A stretch of DNA of 64,000 nucleotides from Elmis aenea. Lineage: Eukaryota; Arthropoda; Insecta; Coleoptera; Elmidae. This document shows, one piece after another, positions 34,900 to 48,649 of this stretch. The DNA lies in NCBI GenBank assembly GCA_947652605.1, contig OX393581.1:13334640-13398639 (forward strand), read 5' to 3'. The notes beneath the pieces are model-generated. The model saw nothing but the letters and a program-made list of their open reading frames with translations, had not been told where the DNA came from and did not search any database. Position numbers and translations under genes: made by a program. Position 1 is the first letter of the stretch, and the number at the start of each line of letters is the position of its first letter.

Positions 34900-37314
34900 T
34901 GTACATCCTTTTATCGGTGACTTTAGTTGTTTTTTTAGAGACAGTTCTCAATTCGAAAGATCTGAAAGTTTTTCAATTTCTTCCAAGAAATAATTGTCAT
35001 TACATTTTTTAAAGAGTGTACTAAGAATATTTATTACCTCTAAGTAAATTTACGTATTAGGCATAAAATTAAAGATTGTTCTTTCAAAAGATTCAGAGTT
35101 GAGTAAAAAACTTATTGAAGATACGATTTCTTACATATTCCAAGAACCTTTTAATTTAAATATAATTAAAGGTGCCTTTTTGCTTTCGTAGAAAAAAACC
35201 TGGAATATTAAATTTGGTTAATATTGCTTTGTTATATAACCAGTATATTTTTTTATATTTTCTATTGTGTAACTCCAGCGGGTTGGAACAAGTTTATCCA
35301 TGCGAATGAGCAACGTACGTGGTAGATGTTACTTGCATTGCTCTACCATGAAATTACTTTCTAACTAAATCAGTGCGATGCAATACACTAGTTAAATTCC
35401 TTCTTTGTATTGCGTTAAGTAAAATTTTAAATAATTCATTATCAGTAATCACGCACATATAAATATTATGCTCTGAATATTCTATGTACTTCCCGAATTT
35501 AAAAAATCAAATCGGTATTCGTTTGTTTATAACTAGAAAACTTATAAAAAAAAATTGAAGCAAAACAATACAATCGTAGCGTTATACTTCAAACACTTCA
35601 ACTTCTACATACACAGAGAACAAAATTACAGTTTTATGATTGCTTGTACTTTACGGATTCAGTTCTTCTGCTGGTCTTTAATTATTTTTTAATTTGATGT
35701 GATGAAAATAATGAATTCAAATATCTTCTTCGTTATTTTAATATCTCAATTCATCCTCTCTGCCTATTCAAAGTCACGAACCGAAATGATTACCGGGACT
35801 TAGTTTTAGTTTGTCAAAACCAATTCAAAGTGTTAATTATAAATATCCTTGAGCTTTGCGTTTGTTCGTACGCACCACAGAAATTTTGATTAAAAAATTA
35901 CCACGAAATGAGCAATTATTGCTTACAATTTTGCATTTATAATTAAAAAATATAATGGCTGATTGTGATACGAATTACAGCATGAAGATATCGAACCTAA
36001 AGATTGGTGTTTTCATTGTTTAATACCAGAACCTTTCCTAGGGCATGTGACAAAGATTATATCCACATATTATACTAACTTTTTAGATAAACATGAACTA
36101 CGTATAAAATAAATTAAAGTTACGTATTTATACCAACAGCAGAAGAGTAATTGGTTACCAATTTCATTAACATTTCTTCAGTATCCTTTATTACAGAATA
36201 GATTTTAATTAAAATTAAAAAAGTTACATTTCATATAATACACAAATTCATTCAATGCATTAAAAACTTTTTAATTGCCTTATTTTGGGATTATAACGAT
36301 CAAAAGTTCCAAAGTAGGTGTTTTTTAAAACACGAGTAAATAAAACTGAATCATATTATAGTATTTTAATACATTTGATTATACTGTTTTATTTGTTTGT
36401 ATTTCTCTACGATTAAAAATGCAAACTGTAATTAAATATTATTCTTCCTTAAAACTGTATTATTATACAACTGGTAATGAGCGGAACGAAATGACGTACA
36501 GTAAAATGTTTACAAACTATCGTTATGTGTTTTCTAATCTGGTGTCTTATTAGGCTAAAAATTTTTTGCATGCAGGGCCGAAAAGATTATTATTGGCGTC
36601 TGAAGTAAGGAACCAAACCCTTTTTACCAATATTTCTATTAGTAGTATTGGTAGGAACGATGCCTTTGGCACCACTAAATTTTGAAACTAATCATAAAAG
36701 GTTTGTACCCAACTCGCTTTACAATTAGTTACGTTTATTAAATCAATTGTATGTTTATGAATAATTTTAAAAGTCTTTTGCTATGCATTATCAAAAATTT
36801 GTTGTTTTTTCCAAGTCTAACATGTAAACATAGTACAAGCCACGACAGTCCGAGCAAAGCATAGATTACCGTATTTTGAAAGTGTCCTGCTGCGAAGGAA
36901 TCTATTAAAGACTTAAGGCTGAATTTTTGATGAACTCACTAGTCCAACGACTTTGTACAACTAGTTCAACGAATTTAGATTAGAATTAGTTTCCCTGTGT
37001 GATAAGGCTTCGTGAGAAATGATCAATTGTCGCAGTCATTAGAAAAAACATTGCCTTTTTTTTCGACAAATAGTTTAGGAAGATAACTGAGAAACTTATA
37101 ACATTATTCGGAGTACTAAAGGGATATAAATGGCTTTGAATAAAATAATTTTGCAGCATTGCCTAGGGGTCGGAAAAATTTGCTGTCATTGGATTCTCCA
37201 TAATTTTTTATATGCCCAGACCCACTCGCATTGCTTTGTGAGAAAACACGATATAACTAGGCCTAAAGCAGCTTACAACTTCAATAGTGACGAACCGTGA
37301 ATTTACTAGGCCCA
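34900..37314. other. unassigned sequence
   Basis: AT-rich, no ORF or element identified. Confidence 0.5.
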
Positions 37315-37575
37315 AATATCTAAGACATGGTAAAATTCGCAAGACAGCGCCGAAGAATTTGGAATGAACATGTTAAAAGAATGCAGGATAACCGTAAATC
37401 AAGATTGCAAGAGTTGGCATAATTCAGAAACAAAAAAGGCCAGGCAGACCACCAAATCGTTGGGCAAAAATTTAGGGTCATCGTCGACGGGGAACCCAAA
37501 ATGACTAGGCTATACAACAGAGTATAAAAAGGCAACGGCCAAAAAATTAATGTGGAAGAAGAAGATGAGCCCGAA
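37315..37575 (+). pseudogene. non-LTR retrotransposon C-terminal tail
   Basis: The plus frame reads RQRRRIWNEHVKRMQDNRKS, then, after a stop, a frame with GRPPNRW, matching the tail (RRxWxEHVxRM...GRPxKRW) of endonuclease-reverse transcriptases. The rest of the element is absent. Confidence 0.7.
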
Positions 37576-38962
37576 TCTAAACATCGATCACCTCGATAGG
37601 TATTTCCAACTAATTTTAATCCAGTCAAAGTAGTGTTCGTATAAAGATGAGGGTGTGTTTTTTGGACAATGTAGGTCGATAGAAAATCAACGCACAGTAA
37701 ATTCTCGATGTTACTTTACAAATTATTTGGCACAAGTGTTTATGGAAGATCGTCTACAACTTTCCCGAAACACCAGTACAAAACTTCGTTTCATACGACT
37801 CAATAAGCAAAGTAGGTTTCAAAGCATTTAAGAGTAAAATTATTGAAGCATACACCTTAAAGTCCCAACCTATCATCGTGTGACTACTTTATAGTCCAAA
37901 CTTAAAGATAAAAGGCGTAGTCAGGGGTTTTTGAATGCGGACAATGTGGTTTTCTTGTTCAAAGCCTTGTTTCTGAGGTCGTGAGAACAGCGAACTTTTG
38001 GGACAAAAATTATTTTACCAAAATCAGTAAATAATGTATTGAATGAAAGGGATAATACTTTAATACTATATAAGTAATTTATCATTATTCGTTGCTGATG
38101 TATATTCCTATGTTAAATTAGTTTTATATATTTATTTCATCACTTTTCAGGATTTTTTGCACCACTTTTCATAACAATTCCTTGCCCACTGGACACAATA
38201 ATAGATCTTTTCAATTCATAACGAGATTCTCGAAGCGATGCAAGTGGTATCACATAACACCTAGCTAGAAGCGATATGTTATTGCATGTCGTCACACAAT
38301 GCAGACAGCAAAGCAGTAGCTAATAATTAGTGTGCAAGAAAGAAACGTGCGTTTCTCTTTACATACCTTTAAAAAGTTGGTGTTACTGACCCACTGGACA
38401 GTTTCACCAACTCGTTCATTTTTATGATACAATGCGAACGTGCTCACTTGAATTTCAAATAGAATTTTTATGCTCGTCAGTTGTGACGAGGAAAGGAAAA
38501 CGTTACTGCATAGGAATTAAGGAAATTTCAACGCTCATTACAAGGCTGTTATAATTTTATTTACCTATTACACGTAACGGCGTTTATTACTGTAAAACAT
38601 GCATATTCAACAATCGCTGGTCGTTAAAAGGCTAAAGGCCGATTAAACAGAAATATTATCGATTTTAAATAAGAGTAAATTTAACGGAAACATTTTATCC
38701 TAAAAACGACAATTTTCTCCTTTCTTTAACTAACATTTTTTGTTTAAGTAAAGTCTAACATGTTGGAGTGTTAAAAAAATCGTTTTATATGCAAATTCAG
38801 TTTGAAATCCGTTTGGGTACTAAAGGATCGTCAAAAAAATTGTAACGAACAAAAATTCTTTAATTTAAATTTGAGTTCATGAGAATTTAAATATTACGGT
38901 TTTCGGAAAAGTTTAGGATATTTTTAAATTTCTGGTTTCGGGTATACGTATGTGGAATAAAA
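37576..38962. other. unassigned sequence
   Basis: A plus segment near 37690-37860 (NSRCYFTNYLAQVFMEDRLQ) is mildly protein-like but unrecognised. Nothing else stands out. Confidence 0.4.
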
Positions 38963-39962
38963 CAGGGTTGGCCTAATTTAAATCAATTGATTTAAATCAC
39001 AATTTAAATCATGATTTAAATCAGCTTATTTTTTCAAATTAAAATCAAGATTTAAATCAATTTTTTTTCACGATTTAACGTCACTCGTCACATATAAATT
39101 AAATGCACGTTTTACTTCCAACCGGTTAAACAACCGCGAGTAAACAATTGCAACAAATGGAAAAGTTTTTTTATTATCGACATCTTGATAAAAGTTGATG
39201 CCATGACCTAAAACTAATTTTAAACTTGAAAAAAAGTTTATATGGCACTAAATTTCAACGATTTAAAAAATATTCGCAAAAGTAAAGTGCCCCTCGTGGG
39301 AAAAAATTGTTTAGCAATATGAAAATACAAAATTTGACGTTAAAATTTATTTTTGAATTTTATAGTAGTGTCAACATTCAAAAAGTTTGCAACTAATGCA
39401 AAATTTTTATTTTATTCTTGAGAAAAGTTGGTGCATGGTATAAAACTAATTTTAAGTTGAAAAAAATTTAGAAATATTCGCAACAATAAAGTGCCCTTAT
39501 TTAAAGAGTTAAAAAGAAAATTCAAGAGAAAACGATATTTTACATGAGTAAAATTTTTAAATTCAAAATTTTTTTTAAAACTTTTTTAAAATTCTTAAAA
39601 TAAGGCTACTTTTTAGATGTTGAAATTACTTCAAAAATAAAAATTTAAATTTTAACGTCATATTTACTCTCGTGAATATTTTTGAAATTAAATCGCTTAA
39701 ATCTGGTATCGTATGCATTTTTGTAAAATGTTTTTCATCGTTCTATTAGTTTAGGTTTTAGGTCATCCACCAACTTTTATAAGGAATAAAAGTTTCTGAG
39801 AAATTTTTAATAAAAAACTTTTTAAATGACGCTATACATGTAGAAGATATAATGAAGTGTGAATAATAAATAAATTAGTTGTAAAACGGGAAAATAGTCA
39901 AGTTTAAAAAAATTCAATGATTTTTGGTTTTTTTAATAAAAATCAAATTTTGCCCTACCCTG
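38963..39962. mobile_element. CAGGGTT-family element, second complete copy
   Basis: Begins CAGGGTTGGCCTAATTTAAA and ends TTTTGCCCTACCCTG, same orientation as 12297. Flanking octamers GAATAAAA and AAATAAAA match at 7 of 8. Contains AAGTGCCC modules in direct and inverted orientation. Confidence 0.87.
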
Positions 39963-42900
39963 AAATAAAATAGGCGGATTGGCAATTATTTTTGGTTGGT
40001 TTTTTGTTTCAGTTCTGATCTCTGATTTAACTAGAACTAGACCCTTCCAAAATATTATTTAAACATGAGCGAATGAAAACGTTACGTGAATTACAGAAAT
40101 TTAATCGGGTTACTGTGTAACCTCCTGTTCAAAGCATATAAACTTGTTCTGGTATTCACTTTTGTCGATCCTTACACGATAATTTAATAAATAAAACACA
40201 AAACTAACGTATACGAGAAAGTAAACATTTAAACACTTTTTTGTTCTAAACCTTCAAATTATTTAAATGACGGTATCCGTTAAAGTACCAAAAGTAAAAG
40301 GCGACTGAGAAACACCTTTGTGCAAAATTTCTTATTCTGCTTCATTAACGACCTATGACCTCACGGAGGAGACTTTAAACTATCAGTTCGTAAATTCCAC
40401 TAATCTTATTTCCCTGACTCAAAATGGCACAATATCCTTGAACTTTATTTCTTTTAACGCGGCTCTTCAGTTAAGTGATTCAAAGCGAATTTTAAATGCT
40501 CATTTTATACTTCAAACTGCACCAGCAAAAGCTGAAGAGCGTCCTGGAAACGGGCAATAAATCAAAGGATATAAAAGCAATATTTTGTCATTTCCTTGAT
40601 AAAAGTAAATAGAACAAAGTAAAAGGTCGATCATTAATATTAAAATAAATTACTAACGCGAAGTATAAAGTCTTGAAAGAGAATAGAAACAGGAGCCTCA
40701 CTAACGTAGAGTAAAAATTCATAAATAACATTTTTAATGGTTCAAGAATATTGATGCTGTTTTAGCTTTGAACTCTAACGAGCTTTACGATATTCGCGAA
40801 TGATAATAATTGGTGGAATATTCATTACAATTGAAACGTTACGCTTTGATGTGTATGGAAAATTTGCATATTGTTTTTTGTTCGATTAGCGTTCGTTTTG
40901 GATTTGATACGCGAATTTTACGATTTTCTCCACGATTTTGCTAAAAAAAAAAAAAAGGCGCGGTCTAATTAATTTACTATGTCCATATTGAGCGAATGAA
41001 TCTTTAAAAATATTAATTAGTTTACCGCTACAAGGAGCACAAAATAGCAAATAGTTGCTGTGGAATCATTAAATTTATGATAGAGCGATAAAGGTGTGGC
41101 TGTTCCGTGATTCGTGACCGGTATTCAGTTTTTTTGCTGTTAATATTCAGTTGCCGTGAGATAACCGAGTTATCGATACATTTAAGACCAATAAACACCA
41201 ATTACCTTACTTAATAGAAACACTTCGGGTAGTTGCTACTGTTACCATTGCCAGCTCGTTTAGGAAATTAATAATTGGATCTAATTTTTTTGTTCGCTCA
41301 GGCATAGTGGAACAAAATGCTACGTTCTTGGCATGCAATTGCGATTTGCGCTTAGCATTTTCCAGACAATGTATAACCTTCAAGAAGTTCTTGTCAGATT
41401 CAGGGCCCTTGTTAGGTTACAAGTGTTTGTTGTAGGAAATGTGTCGTTAACCCGTGAAGCTTATTGAATAAAAATAAATGTTTAAGTGCAGGGAAATTGT
41501 TTTTGCAAGCAAATGGTTTTGAGTGAAGACAACTTGTTTTTGTCTACTCTGCATACACGACGCATGATTCAATATAAAAAACTTGGTCATTTTGGTAACC
41601 GTTAAAGACTAGGAGATGATAAAGTTGAGTGAGAAAGTGGTTTTACATGCTTAATATGGAAATCGACTGAAAATATGCATATTTTGCCCATTTTCTCAGA
41701 TATCCTAAGAAGCCAAAAAATCTAATTTTTTATATTTATTACAACTTTTTTGTTATTTACATTTTTATTACATACAGAAATTTGGCATTTTCGGGCAAGG
41801 CAAAAGGCTCTAACCGTGTGGTATTGCAAAAATTGACCCACCCTACTTAATTTTTTTAGGATCTTCCAGGAATTAAACTTAATGTACTTACAGACTTTTA
41901 ATAAATTAATTTATTTTATTTAGTGACGAGTCCTCCTACTGTTAGGTGAAGGAATTTATAAGTAGCTATACTTGTTCGCTTAAATTCACCATCCTTCTAT
42001 CTCCTACTGTGTTCAAGATTCCCATGGCTTTTAGTTGAGACATACACCCAGTAGGCTTTACTTGTGTTATAATTTTTTCTACTTCAAAGCAGCACGAAGC
42101 TACAAGACTAGCCTTAGGAGAAAACAGGTTTTAGCTTCTGGTGTATGCTCTACAGAATATTACTGAGTGGGTCAATATTGATGCATCAAACCAGTTAGCT
42201 TTTAGGGAAAAAAAGTGCAAAATATTTTGAAAAAATTCAGAGAAGATATAATAATAATAATAAGAGAGTTTTCGAAGTATCTAATGCATTTTCACGTTTC
42301 GGGCAATTTTAAAAACCTGGAATACAGTTAAGTATGTCCTTTGAAATGTTATTAATTTTTGGCAGTACCTATGGCTAATTATCAATACCTAATTGTTTTT
42401 AGTAATGTTGCCTACTAGAAAAGCGCAAAGGAAAAAATTGCAATGGTTCAAATTAGAACAATATAAACATAAATCTATTATATTTTCAGTCCAACGTACT
42501 GCGTTCAAACCAATCATTCTTTACCAGTGCTGATCGGTTGCTAATCTGGGTGAATTTGTCTAGAACGGTATGTATCTAGATCAAGTATATTCTTAAAAAA
42601 ACAGAGGAAGCGCTAATTTATTTTTATTATTGGTGTTCAACTCTATAAAAAATATTATGTATGTAAATTAAAGAAATAATATCTAAAAAAAATGTGAGCC
42701 TTACATATTTTGTACTTGTAAAACATTGTAAAAGAATCCAGTAAAGGAGAAAGCCTTCTAGCGTTTTATCAGAAGAAATGGTCGGTTGAAATAAGGAAAT
42801 TGCCCGACTTCCTGAAATTGTTGGAAGTCTTTTATGGTTACAACTCGATTATCGTAGAGGTAAAGTTAGACACAGCTATCCGGAGACCCTTTTGGGTTTG

Positions 42901-43192
42901 ATTATGTCCGCAGATTATCAAGGTGCCCCAGGCAATCATTATTAGGGCTTTGGTTGAACTAACCCAAGTATTAAAACAATCGGATATCAGAATATTTTGA
43001 TTGTTGGTGTAGTTTAACAAATTGCTAAAAAAAACAAAAATTGTGCATAAAAACATAATGTTTGGCTACATCAGACATTATTTTTAGTTCAAGAAATTGT
43101 TAGTAGGGCCACATTATTTTGACTAAATTAAGGTAATAAGCCAGTCCGATTTTTTTGGTTTTGATTAAAATAATACCCGCGAAGTGTACGTA
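39963..43192. other. unassigned sequence
   Basis: No gene recognised. A plus ORF at 40318-40560 (SASLTTYDLTEETLNYQFVN...) has mixed composition but no splice sites or family motif. Simple repeats: A13 near 40945 and AAT units near 42248. Confidence 0.45.
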
Positions 43193-43460
43193 CAAGGTGG
43201 TCCAAATTGATAGAATTACATGGGTATCCAGCTTAATATTTTGGATAGAGAAAAATGTACAGTTTTGGAGACAAACGCAGAACCTTTTTTAAAAATATTT
43301 TACCATTTCCAGTTTTAAAGTTATTGAAAAAACAGAACATTTTTGAAAAAGTTTCTGAGTTTATCTCAGAAAACTGCGAATTTTTGGTAATTTAATCGTT
43401 TCTGTACCTAGAATATTAATCAAGATACCCATGTAACCCCATCAAATTTGGACCACCCTG
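43193..43460. mobile_element. palindromic MITE, short form of the 7043 family
   Basis: Starts CAAGGTGGTCCAAATTGATA and ends ATCAAATTTGGACCACCCTG; ACATGGGTATCCAGCTTAAT pairs with its near-complement near 43415. A 268-base hairpin that keeps the same terminal 100 bases as 7043-7928 but lacks its middle. Confidence 0.82.
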
Positions 43461-45039
43461 TTCACTAATTATACTTACGAGATCAAGAAATTGCTTAGAA
43501 CTAACATGTTTAATATGATTTGATTGTTTTCTACTAGAAGTAGTCTTGTCTACTCCAGAACGACTTAAAATTATCATCAGTTTAATAAAGCAAAATATTT
43601 AATGGGTATAAAGCGCCGAGCATTTATTCTTTAACAATAATTTGCAAAATAAACAGTTTATCAAGAACCGAAATTGAAATTATTTATACAAAGAAAGTAA
43701 ATGCAACTTGTTTTATACATCACGGTACAGTTACTCCTTTGATTATACCGCATTTTGAAAAGAGAAATAATGATCTAAACATGTAATTATATATTAATGT
43801 TATTACATTATGATTAATTTGTAGAAAGGAGGAATAAGTATACCTATTAAAACCTACTTAAGTTAATTAATTTTGGAATAATCGTGTTGTACAAAAAAAA
43901 ACGAAAATCTTAACAAAACGTTTAAATGTATTTTAAAATATTTTAAGATTTTCTTCGGAAAAATATTTTAGTAGATATAAAAAACATAATTTTTATACAA
44001 CCACGCGTACTTTTTATCTTGGAAATGTTTTAAAAACATTTAAATGCGCAGCTTTGGGCGTTTGCATGAAATTCACGGCTAATGCAAATTAAATTGAGCA
44101 AAATTAGGCGAGAAAGTGTAAGCTATTCGACAAAAAATGTCATCTAGAATATTAAAATCATTCAAAGACCTTGATAAAGCAACTGAAGCATTAAAAACTA
44201 CTAACCTGTTCCGCTTTTGCTAACGTGAAAAAATCTTCATCGTTAAGTTTTTCACACGACGCCTTCACACATTATTCATCACATTTTAGGCGATCGTTTT
44301 CAACACTTTAGCATCGCCACGTTTATTTAAAATCGGTTTCCTTTTCAACAAAAACCCAGGAACAATAAGACTCACTTTATTCTGAGCGGTAATTGTGCGA
44401 CACCCGCTAATTTCGTTTTTGCTGTTTTCTTTCGCAATTAATGATGTTTTTGCTGACCAAGAGCGTGATGACTCACAAATTCACAACAAGAACAATAACC
44501 GCAGGCGAAATAATGCACGATCCTAGCTAACCACTGTTTCCGTTCTGTATTGTCTCGTGCTTTGTGTGATTATTTTTCCGTGTTGTGTTTTAAAAATGAT
44601 TAATTCATGAACGTCTTGACGTCCAACAAGTATGTTTATGCATAACACAGGAAACACGGGCGAACGTAGAGGTCATACGAAGCATTAGTCCTAGCGTGAT
44701 TGTTTTCATTAAATATTGTGTTTACTCATAATATTATTTATACTTGAAGGAGATTGCATAATGTCGTCTAGTGAGTGAGTCGAGTTACATTTTTTATTGG
44801 TGTAATGTTGCTTCTTATTGAAGCTCGCTTTAACAAGCTGGAAGGCCTTCGACAGGTGCAATTATTGACACTTCATGCCGATAAAATATCAATAGGTACT
44901 TCGTAAACCGCAAACTGATTTGCTTCTTTTAAATTTAATTGGATTATTAGATCCTCTCAAATTTTAATAAATCCATCAGGTAACTTCATTTAAAACGTGT
45001 TGAATGTAAATTGGACAGATATTATTAAATTCTCGAAGT
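43461..45039. other. unassigned sequence with a less AT-rich block
   Basis: 44210-44600 is richer in G and C with non-repetitive character, and minus-strand ACAG|GTTAGT near 44213 would suit a donor. It could be a distant untranslated exon; not provable here. Confidence 0.3.
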
Positions 45040-45150
45040 GAGGAAACCAGTAAAGCGTTGGGCAAAAAGTTGAAGATTGTCGTCGTAGAAGAACCCAAAT
45101 AACTACGCTATACATTAAAGTTTAAACGAGCAGAGGAGTAATAATAAATA
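45040..45150 (+). pseudogene. short non-LTR retrotransposon tail fragment
   Basis: AAACCAGTAAAGCGTTGGGC and GTCGTCGTAGAAGAACCCAAA resemble 37450-37510 (GRPPxRW tail followed by the same 3' sequence). About 100 bases only. Confidence 0.55.
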
Positions 45151-45289
45151 TCAGAATAAGCAGTGAAGGTATCGCCGTGAATGATTAAATTAGAGGTTTG
45201 TTCCTGCAACTAGTTTGGAACTAATTGATGTACTAGTATATGAACTGGTTTTTGCACATGCGTCAACTGTGTGCTAATAAATGTATTAA

Positions 45290-45524
45290 CACGTTGACTG
45301 CATTACATACCCCCGGCGTCCTGTAGCAGTCATTCCCACTGTGCGGGACCGAAATTTACAAAACATTACTCCTGTGCGGTGATTTTAAATGGGTATCTCT
45401 TTAACGTTGCTTACATACCCCGCGCGGTATGTACCGCACAGCAAGAATGCGCTGTTACAAGACCCGGGCGGTATGTAACGCAGTCAACGCCAAAGTACTG
45501 CCGAATAGCGCCGCAGCGAACGTG
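45290..45524. mobile_element. 235-bp MITE with TTAA target duplications, piggyBac type
   Basis: TTAA at 45286-45289 and 45525-45528 flanks ends CACGTTGACTGCATTAC and ...GCGAACGTG. An inner inverted copy GTATGTAACGCAGTCAACG pairs with the left end. TTAA duplication is diagnostic for piggyBac-type mobility. Much more GC-rich than its surroundings. Confidence 0.85.
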
Positions 45525-46159
45525 TTAAGCGCTACTGGAACGCTTTAACGACACCCCTGACTGTAAATGACATTTGTATCTGTTGGATCAATAGAAATCT
45601 GCACACCGCAGGCGTCAACATCTTAAGAAACCAGTAAAACATAGGGTTGGGAGGGCGATGCAGAGCTACAGCAGAAGCAACGTTAATTGTACAGCGCATG
45701 CCTGTAATAATACCCGCGCCAGTTCATGCTTTCATCCTTGTACAGAGTGGCCTACTTATTTTTTTTCTATCTCTAATAACAACCGAGATACCCTGTATGG
45801 GCATCGAACATAGGCCACCCTGTACTGTTTTAACCGTCCGCAAACTAGTCCAAAAGTAGTCAGAGAACAGCCGTCCGGTGAATTATCAGATACGCTGCTT
45901 GAACGCAATATCGATACTGCGCAGAATCCTGATAGCTCATGGTATGATAAATAGCGCTGCTAGAAGAAACCCTAAATATAGAGGGCGTTTAAACTAGTGG
46001 TTCAACATTGAGATTTCGCCTATCTTAAAAGCTACAGAGTTGGTAAAAATATGATTTCACAACTGGAAAGAAAATCATCATAGCCCTCTTAGTTCAGAAG
46101 TTATTTAGGAAAAAACTATAAAATATTTTTTTAATTATCATTACCTTATTAATAAAAAA

Positions 46160-46950
46160 AGTCTGCAACAAATGGAAAAGTTTTTTTATTATCGATTTCT
46201 CAGATAATTTTATTCTTGATAAAAGCTGGTGCATGAGCTAAAACTAATTTTAAGATGAAAAAAGTTGAATAAAAATACACATGACACTATATTTTAGCGA
46301 TACTGAAAATAATCGCAGGAGTAAAATGCCGTTACTTTATAAGCCTAGTTTTCATTAGTAGAGTTAGCGGTAGAGTAGCTTGGCAAGTACTAACTATCCT
46401 TGCAACTCTACCAATGTAAACGCGATTGGTAGAGTAAAGTACGAGATCTTGGTAGAGTAGAGTAAGCTAGCACGGTGGGATAGTAACTCTACCACTCGCC
46501 TTCTCCCACCACCAATTTTTACTGTAATCTACCGGCACTATACTAATGAAAACAGGTTTGGACAGATTCGGTATAGTCGAGTGTACTGTTCTCTAGCAAT
46601 GTCTCAAAGTTTTCTATCAGACTCACATAATTTTACATTTGCGTGTGAACGGGTACTCTACCAAATCCGGTATAGTAGAGTAGTTTGGATAAATAGTATG
46701 CTAGTACACTCTACTACTAACTCTACTAATGAAAACTAGGCTTAAAAGAGTTACCAAAAAGTTCACAGTAAAACGATATTTTATATTTAGTAGGAGTATT
46801 ATTTTTGATTTTCTAATTTGTTTATCTATAAACTTTTTTGTGGAACCTTAAAGAAGGGCACTTTACTCTTGTGAATATTTCTAAACACGCTAAAACTAGT
46901 GTTACATGAATTTTTATTAAATTTCTTTTCACCTTAAAATTAGGTCTAGA
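46160..46950. mobile_element. CAGGGTT-family fragment split by a palindromic MITE
   Basis: 46160-46339 and 46745-46950 carry family modules (TCTGCAACAAATGGAAAAG, GCTAAAACTAATTTTAAG, GGGCACTTTACTCTTGTGAA). Neither terminus is present. Confidence 0.75.
46340..46741. mobile_element. palindromic MITE with CCTAGTTTTCATTAG termini
   Basis: Starts TAAGCCTAGTTTTCATTAGT and ends ACTAATGAAAACTAGGC, followed by TTA; TTA also precedes it (46337-46339), consistent with a 3-bp duplication as in PIF/Harbinger elements. GTAGAGT/ACTCTAC motifs recur throughout. Removing it restores the CAGGGTT module. Confidence 0.82.
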
Positions 46951-47170
46951 CCAGAATTGTCTTTGACATCAAAACAAATTTTTGAAATATTTCCAAAGCC
47001 TATTAGTTTAATTCGATTAAATATTGTTTTGTAACCGTAAATTTCCAATAACAAGAGAAATATTAATTTTGGACATAAATAACTAGCCGCAAATAGTTTT
47101 TCAAGATAATCAAATTATCGATAAGAAAATGTAAAAATAAACAGGGTTTTTCTCTTTAAAGTATTTGACT

Positions 47171-47392
47171 CAGTGCCGGATTTCTGTATAGGCTGAGTAG
47201 GCCCGGGCCTAGGGCCCCGTAAGGCCCTGATTGAATTTCGATGACATTTTCTTGTTATTATGAGGGCGAGGAGCTTTTTTTATTAGCTCACCAGTTTTTT
47301 ACTAACGTATTTTTTTTTGTTCACCACCTCGCTCCAGGGGCCCATTCTACCCTTCGGCCTAAAGGGCCTACGACAACCTTAATCCGGCACTA
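47171..47392. mobile_element. 222-bp hAT MITE
   Basis: Ends CAGTGCCGGATTTCTG and ...CCTTAATCCGGCACTA, flanked by ATTTGACT and AACTGACT (6 of 8). GGCCCGGGCCTAGGGCCCC lies inside the left end and a partial mirror inside the right. No coding capacity. Confidence 0.82.
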
Positions 47393-48649
47393 AACTGACT
47401 TATTCGCGTTTGAATTTAGCCAAATAAACTCTATGTATTATTTTAAAATTTTAACTAATCAGCACTATGACATTATTTTCGAACAAAGGAATTCGTTCTA
47501 ACATTGCCAAGTTGTTAACCTTAATATTTTTTGAAAGTCCTGTTCCTATCAACATTTTCATAAAAACTCAACCAAAAAACGATTGATTTTAGGTACAAAA
47601 ATTCTGACATATTTTTGAAAAAGAATTAAATTTTGAGTCTAAAAAATACAGTATCAACAAACCATCAAAAAACCCAAAGTGACGTATCGGTGCGCAAAAA
47701 CAAAACACTGTATAGTTGAAAATAATTTTAGGTTGTGCAGTAAATGACCACAAACTACTTTTATATAAAACTTTTTCTAAATGTTCACTAATAACAAATC
47801 TATTGAATAATTTGTCTTTGCTGGGACACCCTGTATATTTTTCAATTACTGTTCGATGAGCCACTTCGAAGAATTTGTAGTTAAATTTTACTACGCACTA
47901 AAAAGGTAATTTAGTCTCCCGATACTCTCGGCGTATTAAAATATTCGCCGCATTAAGTAAATTGGAACAAACATAATTCAATCTAATAAAGTACTATAAC
48001 CCCACACACCGCTTAACTTAATGAAGTAATTAAACATTAAAAAATGGTGTAATCAGTAAATTAATTGCAGCTAATTACCACTAACACCTGCTTATTATCA
48101 CCTACAATAGTTTAGCCTACTACGCGGGACAATACATAAAATGTATACATAATTCATAAATTATTACTAGATAACAAATAGTTCAGCTTACGATTTAATA
48201 GAAAATATAACTGAAGGTGTGAAATTAGCTTCCACGAAATTATTTATGTAAGCAGGAAATTAAAAGGTTTTTTGTTTGAAGTTGCCCGCATTTCGTAAGC
48301 TTATCATTATGACGATAAAAGCGTAGAGGATTGTGCTCATCGCTTCTTCGTTGAGCTTTCACTGTTCATCGTTACGGGCGGAAGTACGTGAGGTTGAAAT
48401 TATATCAATAATTATCAAGCTGGCGCGAAGTGTGGGTTGGTAATTTTTACTTATAACTCTTACAATACCGGCTGACCGATTTCTAATCACAACTGCATGT
48501 TTGGTACAAACAAAACTGCACGATGGGCATTTTAAATAGAAGTTTTATTAGGTTGCAAATACTTGATCTCTTGTTTATTATTTACTTGTGTAGTACAAAA
48601 AAAAAAAAACTAAAAGATTAAAAATAAGCTGAATATGTTGATAATTATA
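47393..48649. other. unassigned sequence
   Basis: A CACCCTGTATA end at 47827-47837 suggests a solo half element covering the minus ORF 47589-47864; no partner arm found. The remainder is AT-rich without features. Confidence 0.4.

Noticed and set aside
40318..40560. 80-codon plus ORF resembling an extracellular-domain exon
   Set aside because: No acceptor or donor at its edges and no diagnostic motif; resemblance to cadherin-like text is too weak.
41820..42190. Possible inverted element between two GTGGGTCAAT/ATTGACCCAC sites
   Set aside because: Only about 12 bases match in inverse; no longer arms or target duplication seen.
47589..47864. 91-codon minus ORF
   Set aside because: Lies in a CACCCTGTATA-ended repeat half; no recognised family.
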